A stretch of 20,539 nucleotides of DNA, from positions 1 through 20,539 of the forward strand of contig JANNFX010000054.1 in NCBI GenBank assembly GCA_031380225.1, in the 5' to 3' direction. Source of the stretch: JANNFX01 sp031380225 (lineage in GTDB: Bacteria; Pseudomonadota; Alphaproteobacteria; Rhizobiales; Hyphomicrobiaceae). Both the position numbers and the translations under genes were made by a program. The notes beneath the pieces are model-generated. The model did no database searches. It saw only the letters and a program-made list of their open reading frames with translations, and had not been told where the DNA came from. This document shows positions 14,441 through 20,539 of the stretch, piece by piece. Within the stretch, counting starts at the first letter, position 1, and every line of letters begins with the position of its first letter.

Positions 14441-16213
14441 CTATCGCGCGGCATATCTTTCAATCGCATCTGCGATCTCGGGCCACGCTGGATAGAGAAT
14501 TTGGCCATAGTCCGGGTAGTCGTGCAACGTAATGACGTGCGGGAACGCCTCAGCATACTCGCGCACTGTTTCAATCGGGGAAACCGTGTCCTGGTGTCCA
14601 TTAAACAGGATGACCGGCACAGGACAGTCACGGATACGTCCGGTCCAATCGCCATTGAAGTTCGCGACCGCTTCGGCGGCAAATGCAATATGCGCTGTAA
14701 AGCCGGGACGCAGTGTAACTTCCGATCCTTTGACGATGGCATCCAAAATCTCGGGATTGGCAAGATGCAGCGTGTCACTGGGGCTCGCACCATACAAAGT
14801 TTCAAAAAACTTCTTCGGCCCGAGGCGGCGCGCGAGGCCGAAAAGGGCTAAGGCAATGAATGGCAGTGTTCGCGGCGCATAGCGGGCATTGGCGATGATA
14901 AACCGCGACCACTTCGTCATACGCTGAAAGTGCTGTGGTGTGTGAGCTGGCATCAAAGCCCCCATTGCGACGGCTGCACTAATGCGAGTGGGGTGGCAAC
15001 AAGCCATTTCGACAGCGAGACGGAGATCTTCACAAATGGTCAGCACGGGCGCGCGCGCGATACCAAGCCGGTCCATGAGTTCAATTGTATCGCCAATGGC
15101 AACATTGTGGACATGGAGTCCTGTAGGAGCTGGCGACGACCAGCCATAGCCGGCGCGAACCGGCACGATCATGCGCAAAGCGCGATGAACCAAATTGCCC
15201 TCTGCGCCGGCAGGCAAGCGGGTTTGACCAACGTCGCTTGGAAACAAAAGAAATGGCGCGCCGCGGGGATGGCCAATCACCAAGTAATCGAGACGGCGCC
15301 CGTCGCTGAGAACGATCGTTTCATAGCAATTGCCATTCCCCGTAGGATCGCCGGTCGCCAGCGCCGGGTGATTTTGCACTGAAGGCTGATAACCCTCCAT
15401 CAAGCCCAATGTCAGCCGGATCAATTCGATTTGCGAATTTGTTTGAGTTTTCGCAAGCAGGATGCGCACGTGTGTGCGCACGGTCGAGTCCGAACGGCCG
15501 GATGTGGCGGCAATGTCTTTAACGCTGAAGCCAAAAGCCAGATCTTTCAGAACGCTGGCTTCGGCGCTCGTCAAATCGAATGCATTCTGTAGCACCCCCG
15601 ACAATTCCGGCGGCCATTTCAGGATCGTCGTCACAAGCCCCGTGTATGATGCTCCGCCGCCCGCGCCTCCGATGATCTGGACCAGAATTGGCACCTGCTG
15701 AGACCGGAGTCGAAGGCGCAAGAGCGTCTGCACCTCACTGTGCCCGTTCTTTGCGCCGTTGCCGCCACCGTTGGCGGACCCATTGGTTCGCTGGGCAACG
15801 AGCCGCGTCCGAAGCACATTGAGATCAGCCGCTTCGATCGGCAAGTCATCAATTGTCCGGCCGGCTTCCACACCCAATGCGGCCCGTGCCGCATCGTTGG
15901 CGGCAACGATCACGCCATCGGGCGCTGCAATAAAGGCTGCTGAACGAATGGAATCTGCCCACGTGTGCGGCAAAGTCCGCGACCAGGCCCCAGCTGAACC
16001 TGCAGCCATCAGTTGTTCGAGCGCAACCTCGACACGCTCGATATGGGCAATCAAATTGGGTTCGCCGAGCAGGCCATAACGTGCCGCACATTCACCCGCC
16101 ATTTCGAGATGTTGCATCCAAACATCGCACAACTCTTCGAGGCGGCGGGGTTCGACCACCACGTCATAGATCCGTTCAACAATCGGCTGCAGAGTTTTTT
16201 CAGGGTCCGCCAT
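14441..16213 (-). CDS. LuxR-type regulator fused to a catalytically altered alpha/beta-hydrolase fold
   Basis: The 590-residue protein has four parts: a helical N-terminus (1-85), a PAS-like segment (about 90-200, with FIAAPDGVIVAANDAARAALG) interrupted by a Gly/Asn-rich insert near 145-158, a LuxR helix-turn-helix (about 213-268, LTSAEASVLKDLAFGFSVKDIAA then STVRTHVRILLAK), and a C-terminal alpha/beta-hydrolase fold (about 300-590). In the hydrolase the nucleophile elbow, usually GXSXG, reads TICEDLRLA with Glu395 at the serine position. The acid Asp542 remains in GHQDTVSP, but the catalytic histidine position reads YGQIL, giving Gln571. Hydrolysis looks lost, so the fold may sense a ligand. 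Start is ATG 16213 with AGGAG three bases upstream. It diverges from the RTX gene over 180 bp and could regulate it; that is inference. Confidence 0.82.
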   Translation of the reverse strand: MADPEKTLQPIVERIYDVVVEPRRLEELCDVWMQHLEMAGECAARYGLLGEPNLIAHIERVEVALEQLMAAGSAGAWSRTLPHTWADSIRSAAFIAAPDGVIVAANDAARAALGVEAGRTIDDLPIEAADLNVLRTRLVAQRTNGSANGGGNGAKNGHSEVQTLLRLRLRSQQVPILVQIIGGAGGGASYTGLVTTILKWPPELSGVLQNAFDLTSAEASVLKDLAFGFSVKDIAATSGRSDSTVRTHVRILLAKTQTNSQIELIRLTLGLMEGYQPSVQNHPALATGDPTGNGNCYETIVLSDGRRLDYLVIGHPRGAPFLLFPSDVGQTRLPAGAEGNLVHRALRMIVPVRAGYGWSSPAPTGLHVHNVAIGDTIELMDRLGIARAPVLTICEDLRLAVEMACCHPTRISAAVAMGALMPAHTPQHFQRMTKWSRFIIANARYAPRTLPFIALALFGLARRLGPKKFFETLYGASPSDTLHLANPEILDAIVKGSEVTLRPGFTAHIAFAAEAVANFNGDWTGRIRDCPVPVILFNGHQDTVSPIETVREYAEAFPHVITLHDYPDYGQILYPAWPEIADAIERYAAR

Positions 16214-16393
16214 ATGCTCCTCTCTGGACACACTTAGGCCCATCGGGCCGGGATTGAACTTGGAAAATATTTCACCGTCTCACCAATTTTGATGATGTGC
16301 CAAATTCTTTAACATGCCAGCTTTTTTTCAGGGTCCGGACTATCGGCACCCGCGTTAGTTTTTGTCAGCATAACAATTATTGCGGAGATTCGC
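16214..16393. promoter_or_regulatory. Divergent control region between the luxR-hydrolase and RTX genes
   Basis: This 180-bp, AT-rich gap must hold promoters for both genes. It contains the palindrome GTCCGGAC (16333-16340) and a small GGCCC-ATC-GGGCC hairpin near 16247-16259. The 15-mer TTTTTTCAGGGTCCG at 16323-16337 is an exact copy of one at 16195-16209 in the luxR start region. No confident -35/-10 pair was found. Confidence 0.4.
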
Positions 16394-18331
16394 ATGGCCA
16401 CGATACGCGGCACCAATGGTCCCAATAGGCTGCTCGGCACGGCGTTGCCTGACAGCATCTTCGGTCTCGGCAACAACGATTTCCTGTTCGGCCTCGGCGG
16501 CAACGACACGAACCTCGACGGCGGCACCGGTAATGACACCATCGACGGAGGCACCGGCAAAGATACCATGAAGGGCGGCGCTGGCAACGACACCTATCTC
16601 GTTGATAATGCACTAGATAAAGCAATCGAAGGCGTCAACAAGGGCTCTGATACAGTCAAGTCGACTGTCACGTTTACTCTGGGCGCAAATGTCGAAAAAC
16701 TGATCCTCACCGGCGCCGCCGCGATCAACGGCACCGGCAATGCGCTGAGCAACGTTATTACGGGCAACAGCCAGAACAACATTTTGAACGGTGGCCTGGG
16801 TAACGACACGCTGAGTGGCGGCAACGGCAAAGATACAATTTCGTTCGCGAGCATGTCGGCAGCGTTCTCATTTACACTCGGGGCCGGTGGCAGCGGCATG
16901 GCGGCCGTGCAGGGGACGGATACCTATTCGAGTATCGAAAACGTCCTCGGCGGCGCTGGATCTGACTTAATTATTGGCAACGCCGGCGTAAACATTCTGT
17001 CGGGTGGCGGGGGCGATGACGCCTTCGACGGCGGTGGCGGCAATGATACCGTCAATGGCGGCGGCGGCTTCGATGGGCTTTCGTATTATAACTCAGGGAC
17101 CGCAGTTACATTTACGCTTCCGCAAAGCGGAAATGGCACCATCAATACGGGGCTAGGCATCGTTACGTTCACGAGTATCGAAAACATTGCTGGCAGCAAT
17201 TTTGATAACGACACGCTGACGGGCAATGATGGCGTCAACGTCTTCTTTGGTCATGGTGGCGACGACGTCCTAAACGGCGGCGACGGCAGCGATACCATGA
17301 ACGGCGGCGACGACAACGACCTGCTATTTGTCAGCAGCGACGCCGGTGGGTCTGACACTGATACCTTAAACGGAGACTCCGGAACGGATACAATTTCCTT
17401 CGAATTGGCCGGTGACGGGCCGTCTGGCGGCCTGACATTCAGCTTCACGCTCGGATCGGGTTTGTTCAATACGCCCAACGGTTTTGGCATTGCAAGCGTC
17501 GGATACACCGGCATCGAAAACGTCACCGGCCGCAACAATATAAATTTCGGCGACATCCTTACTGGCGACAACGGCAGCAACGTCCTCAACGGTCTAGCTG
17601 GCAATGACATATTGCAGGGCGGAGGCGGCCTTGTGGATGTTTTGAACGGCGGCGACGGCAATGACACATTGATCGTCAGTATAGGAGCCACCAATGCGGA
17701 TCAAGCCAACTTAAACGGTAACAACGGCTCGGATACCCTGTCATTCGAATTGGGTCTCAATGGAATATTTGGCGACACCTCCTTCACGTTCACGCTGGAT
17801 GAGACGGGATCTGGAACATTGCCGATAAACTTCATCGGGCTTACCTTCTTTAGCTACACAAGCATAGAAAACCTGACCGGACGCGACGTTGCCACTGTCA
17901 CAGATACGCTGAACGGAAACTCAGGCAACAATGTTCTCTCGGGTCTCTCAGGCAACGACTTTCTGTTCGGCGGCGGCGGCAGCGACAGTCTCCTTGGCGG
18001 TAACGGCAACGATTATCTCGAAGGTGGCATTGGGAAGGATACGCTGGATGGCGGCACCGGAGACGACACGTTTGCGTTCGCTGGCAACACGGGCCTGTTG
18101 GATTTCACAGACACCGACGTGATCAACAACTACCAGAAAGTGGCAGGGATCGGCGGCGATAACATCGCGCTGCAGGATGGTGCATTTGGAACCTATGCAT
18201 GGCAGAAAAGTGAGTCCGCGGGCGACACCTATTTCGAGTATGTGCACCAGACAACGTTTGACGTTGTTTCGACCGTCATCGTCGTCGGGGTTATCGGCCT
18301 CGTGCTAGGCGATGACTACACAATTTTCTGA
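16394..18331 (+). CDS. RTX (haemolysin-type calcium-binding repeat) type I secreted protein
   Basis: The 645-residue protein is acidic, lacks a signal peptide and is built from GGXGXDXLX nonapeptides that form calcium-binding beta-rolls outside the cell. Runs are seen at about 33-66, 133-148, 185-228, 272-312, 388-427 and 505-562. Between them recurs a module of FTL strands ending in Y/FTSIENV-XG, with Ile-Glu-Asn at 181, 262, 374 and 491. A non-repetitive tail (about 570-645) ends in a hydrophobic stretch and DDYTIF, like a type I export signal. No protease, lipase or adhesin domain was recognised, so the function may be structural or adhesive. Start is ATG 16394, with GGAG eight bases upstream. 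No ABC exporter genes are in the window. It converges on aroA. Confidence 0.9.
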   Translation: MATIRGTNGPNRLLGTALPDSIFGLGNNDFLFGLGGNDTNLDGGTGNDTIDGGTGKDTMKGGAGNDTYLVDNALDKAIEGVNKGSDTVKSTVTFTLGANVEKLILTGAAAINGTGNALSNVITGNSQNNILNGGLGNDTLSGGNGKDTISFASMSAAFSFTLGAGGSGMAAVQGTDTYSSIENVLGGAGSDLIIGNAGVNILSGGGGDDAFDGGGGNDTVNGGGGFDGLSYYNSGTAVTFTLPQSGNGTINTGLGIVTFTSIENIAGSNFDNDTLTGNDGVNVFFGHGGDDVLNGGDGSDTMNGGDDNDLLFVSSDAGGSDTDTLNGDSGTDTISFELAGDGPSGGLTFSFTLGSGLFNTPNGFGIASVGYTGIENVTGRNNINFGDILTGDNGSNVLNGLAGNDILQGGGGLVDVLNGGDGNDTLIVSIGATNADQANLNGNNGSDTLSFELGLNGIFGDTSFTFTLDETGSGTLPINFIGLTFFSYTSIENLTGRDVATVTDTLNGNSGNNVLSGLSGNDFLFGGGGSDSLLGGNGNDYLEGGIGKDTLDGGTGDDTFAFAGNTGLLDFTDTDVINNYQKVAGIGGDNIALQDGAFGTYAWQKSESAGDTYFEYVHQTTFDVVSTVIVVGVIGLVLGDDYTIF

Positions 18332-18386
18332 GACGAGCAGGTACTAAGGCAATTGGTTGCTGAAGCGAAATTCGTGCGTCTTGGTG

Positions 18387-19721
18387 TTAGACTTTGTACC
18401 CCGCGCCGAGACGCTCCATCAAACCGCGGAACTCCGGGAAGCTGGTCGCAATCATCGTCGTGTCGTCGACGGTGACCGGCTTTTCGCTGGCAAGCCCCAT
18501 GGTCAGGAACGCCATCGCGATGCGATGATCGAGATGCGTTGTGACAGTACCGCCACCCGGAACGCGACCAGTACCATGCACGATCAAGGTGTCGCCATCG
18601 ACAGTCGCGCGCACACCATTGGCAACAACTCCGGCAGCTGTTGCCGCGAGGCGATCGCTCTCTTTGACTTTCAATTCGGCTAGGCCATCCATGCGCGTAT
18701 CGCCAGTTGCGAAGCCCGCCAACGCGGCCAGCATCGGATATTCGTCGATCATCGACGGCGCGCGATGAGCTGGGACGTGTACGCCTTTCAATTTTGAGAA
18801 GCGTGCGCGAATGTCGGCAATCGGCTCGCCACCTTCTTCACGGCGGTTCATGAACTCGACATCGCCGCCCATTTCTTGCAGCGTCGTGTAAAGCCCGGTC
18901 CGGGTTTCGTTGACGAGCACACATTCAACAGTGACGTCAGAGCCCGGCACGATCAATGCCGACGCGATGAGAAATGCAGCCGAGCTCGGATCGCCGGGCA
19001 CTACGACGTCGCGGCCGGTCATTTCAGCGTTGCCGGAAACGGTAATGCGCGTCAGGCCGTCTTTCGCTTCTGTGCGCACACCGGCACCGAAGTAACGCAA
19101 CATGCGTTCGGTGTGATCGCGAGTCGGTTCCTTCTCGACCACGGTTGTTTCGCCGGGCGCCATCAATCCGGCAATCAGGATCGCGCTTTTGACCTGCGCT
19201 GACGGCACCGGCAGCACGTACTCAACCGGCACCAGTTTCGACGTGCCCCGCACGGTCAGCGGCAGCGTATCTTTGTCCTCAAGTGTCTCAAGACCCATCG
19301 TTCGCAGCGGATTCAAAACGCGCCCCATCGGACGGCGCGACAACGACGCGTCACCGGTCATTTGAACGTCCATGGCATGTCCGGCGACGACGCCCATCAT
19401 CAACCGCGTTCCGGTGCCGGAATTTCCAAAGTCGATTGGGCCGGACGGTTGTTTGAGGCCGCCGGCGCCGCGGCCCTTGACCGTCCAACGGCCGTCTTGC
19501 TTTTCCGCTACCGCGCCAAGTGCCGTGACCGCCTTGGCCGTATTCAAGACGTCCTCGGCCTCGAGCAACCCTGTGATTCGTGTCACCCCGGTTGAAAGCG
19601 CGCCGAACATTAGCGCCCGGTGCGAGATCGATTTATCGCCCGGCACCCGGACGCGACCCTTGAGCGGCCCAGATTGCGGCGCTGTCAAAGGCTTCGGGAC
19701 GGAGGTATGCGCTGAGGACAT
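18387..19721 (-). CDS. aroA: 3-phosphoshikimate 1-carboxyvinyltransferase (EPSP synthase, class II-like)
   Basis: AroA joins shikimate-3-phosphate and phosphoenolpyruvate in the sixth step of the shikimate pathway, which feeds the trp genes in this window. It has 444 residues, the normal length. Motifs are VPGDKSISHRALMFG (26-40), DFGNSGTGTRLMMG (97-110), SRRPMGRVLNPLR (128-140), PGDPSSAAFLIASAL, EYPMLAALAGF and LKVKESDRLAA. It aligns by eye with Agrobacterium CP4 EPSPS (class II). CP4 carries Ala where this protein has Gly102 in NSGTG, a change known to confer glyphosate insensitivity, so this enzyme is probably the sensitive type. Start is ATG 19721 without a clear ribosome binding site. 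It is convergent with the RTX gene (55-bp gap). A promoter candidate lies 80 bp upstream. Confidence 0.96.
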   Translation of the reverse strand: MSSAHTSVPKPLTAPQSGPLKGRVRVPGDKSISHRALMFGALSTGVTRITGLLEAEDVLNTAKAVTALGAVAEKQDGRWTVKGRGAGGLKQPSGPIDFGNSGTGTRLMMGVVAGHAMDVQMTGDASLSRRPMGRVLNPLRTMGLETLEDKDTLPLTVRGTSKLVPVEYVLPVPSAQVKSAILIAGLMAPGETTVVEKEPTRDHTERMLRYFGAGVRTEAKDGLTRITVSGNAEMTGRDVVVPGDPSSAAFLIASALIVPGSDVTVECVLVNETRTGLYTTLQEMGGDVEFMNRREEGGEPIADIRARFSKLKGVHVPAHRAPSMIDEYPMLAALAGFATGDTRMDGLAELKVKESDRLAATAAGVVANGVRATVDGDTLIVHGTGRVPGGGTVTTHLDHRIAMAFLTMGLASEKPVTVDDTTMIATSFPEFRGLMERLGAGYKV

Positions 19722-19799
19722 GGAGGGCTCGCCGAGTGCAGCCGGCCAGCAAATGTGGCCAGAAGCGGAGTTCTAGTGGGGGAGATCGATTTGGGCCGC

Positions 19800-19828
19800 A
19801 TAGAGCCCACACGGCCCGGCGCTGTCAA
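19800..19828 (-). promoter_or_regulatory. aroA: Promoter candidate for aroA
   Basis: On the minus strand a perfect TTGACA (19823-19828) is followed after 17 bp by CTCTAT (19800-19805). The start of transcription would be about 70 bp upstream of the aroA ATG. The -35 is strong, the -10 moderate. Confidence 0.5.
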
Positions 19829-19877
19829 CGAACAGCCGCAAATCCTCGTCCAACGCCGCGCCGCGGCCGAATTACTT

Positions 19878-19896
19878 TTGACAGGCCCGGCCGTGT
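19878..19896 (+). promoter_or_regulatory. TTGACA-containing element upstream of the TIGR02300 gene
   Basis: TTGACA at 19878-19883 is followed by a GC stretch and CCGTGT, nearly repeating the aroA promoter spacer on the opposite strand. No good -10 lies 16-18 bp downstream, so it is only a partial promoter match. Confidence 0.3.
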
Positions 19897-19938
19897 ATGG
19901 CAGACCGCGACTTTCCTAAGAAAAGCGAGACTTACACC

Positions 19939-20319
19939 ATGGCGACCAAGCAAGCGCGCGGGACGAAGCGGACCTGTCAGAACGACGAGTGCGGCGCCCG
20001 CTTTTATGACCTTAACCGCGAACCTATTGAATGCCCGATTTGCGAGAGTGGCTACAAGATCGCGTCGTCTCCATTGGCGATGAGCGCCATTCTGGCTGAG
20101 GAAAAAGCTGCCCGCGCCAAGGCCAAGAAGGAATTCGTACCCAAGGCTGAGGGCGATGAGGAAGCCGCGGTCGAAAGCGAGGACGCCCTCGACAACGTCG
20201 AAGCGGCGGAAGACGGGGCTCCTGCTGACGACGAAACCTTCCTCGAAGAAGAGGAGGAAGGCGGCGGCGATCTTGCCAACGTCATCGGCCCGGTTGTCGA
20301 AGGCGAAGGCGAAGTCTGA
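19939..20319 (+). CDS. TIGR02300-family zinc-ribbon protein
   Basis: This 126-residue protein belongs to a small alphaproteobacterial family of unknown function. The N-terminus reads GTKRTCQNDECGARFYDLNREPIECPIC, with four cysteines (13, 18, 32, 35) forming a rubredoxin-like zinc ribbon. The middle is basic (EEKAARAKAKKEF), and the C-terminal half is very acidic (runs of Glu and Asp). I chose ATG 19939 because homologues begin just before GTKR; the frame extends to ATG 19897 but those 14 residues look non-conserved. A GAG about ten bases upstream is the only ribosome binding site. Divergence from aroA and a neighbouring tRNA-Ala gene match the usual context of the family. Function cannot be stated. 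Confidence 0.85.
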   Translation: MATKQARGTKRTCQNDECGARFYDLNREPIECPICESGYKIASSPLAMSAILAEEKAARAKAKKEFVPKAEGDEEAAVESEDALDNVEAAEDGAPADDETFLEEEEEGGGDLANVIGPVVEGEGEV

Positions 20320-20393
20320 GTTATCAACGCTCGATTGCCGCAGGGCAGCACTGTAACCAGAAACAACATGGTGCTTGCAGTTTAAATATCTAG

Positions 20394-20443
20394 GGCCTAA
20401 TGAGGCCGTCTTTCGAGGCGTCCCGGCAACGGTAATGCCTCGA
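20394..20443 (+). other. Two short hairpins between the TIGR02300 gene and tRNA-Ala
   Basis: GGCCT-AATG-AGGCC (20394-20407), followed by GTCTTTC, could be a weak terminator of the upstream gene. TCGAGGC (20413-20419) and GCCTCGA (20437-20443) form a second 7-bp inverted repeat with a 17-base loop. Neither has a strong T-run. Confidence 0.3.
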
Positions 20444-20458
20444 GGATTCCCACGGTTA

Positions 20459-20534
<76 letters not shown>

Positions 20535-20539
20535 GCCTT

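Noticed and set aside
14441..16213. LuxR protein as an acyl-homoserine-lactone quorum sensor
   Set aside because: There is no autoinducer-binding domain of the LuxR/TraR type and no luxI gene; the other domains are PAS-like and hydrolase-like.
16594..17694. Pro/Ser-rich minus-strand frames inside the RTX gene
   Set aside because: They are the complement of the Gly/Asp-rich repeats; their low-complexity pattern is explained by the RTX repeats.
16394..18331. Short repeated units as a CRISPR array
   Set aside because: The repeats are in-frame nonapeptide codons without regular spacers; no cas genes are present.

Overview
The window reads as a chromosomal segment of an alphaproteobacterium, most likely from the Hyphomicrobiales (rhizobia-like) group, with roughly 60 % GC in the housekeeping genes. 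Three things point there. The backbone order TIGR02300-aroA-cmk-rpsA-sppA-ihfB-lapA-trpF-trpB-trpA-accD-folC is the one I know from that class. AccD has the degenerate zinc ribbon seen in rhizobial homologues. AroA is of the class II (Agrobacterium CP4-like) type. No organism can be named from the sequence alone.

Layout, right to left along the minus strand. A tRNA-Ala(GGC) (20459-20534) and a TIGR02300 zinc-ribbon gene (plus strand) lie beyond aroA. Between aroA and cmk, which are normally close together, sits a block of about 6 kb. It holds a plus-strand RTX calcium-binding protein, a divergently transcribed LuxR regulator fused to an alpha/beta-hydrolase fold that has lost its catalytic residues, the orphan C-terminal tail of a second RTX gene, rsgA, a PilZ protein with a degenerate c-di-GMP signature, and a 43-residue ribbon-helix-helix-like ORF. 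Between cmk and rpsA sits a secreted di-haem cytochrome c of the RoxA/di-haem peroxidase type. rpsA has a recognisable promoter and ends in a strong intrinsic terminator. sppA, ihfB and lapA follow, then the tryptophan block trpF, trpB, trpA, then accD and a truncated folC.

The most unusual part is the trp block. An MNT nucleotidyltransferase gene and a HEPN (HepT/DUF86) gene, the two halves of a HepT-MntA toxin-antitoxin module, lie between trpB and trpA. The HEPN reading frame has no stop codon and runs straight into trpA, so the toxin-type domain and tryptophan synthase alpha form one 392-residue frame. A GTG at the exact former trpA start survives inside it. The trpF-trpB junction also lacks a stop. 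Upstream of trpF a 92-bp stretch carries four alternating copies of a 12-bp motif (consensus GGTGCAATACGC), whose arms can form mutually exclusive hairpins.

Functionally the segment covers folate (folC), fatty-acid (accD), tryptophan (trpF/B/A) and shikimate (aroA) biosynthesis, translation (rpsA, rsgA, tRNA-Ala), nucleotide metabolism (cmk), DNA architecture (ihfB) and envelope proteolysis (sppA). The accessory insertions bring secretion substrates, redox and stress modules. All assignments come from reading motifs by eye; no database search was possible.
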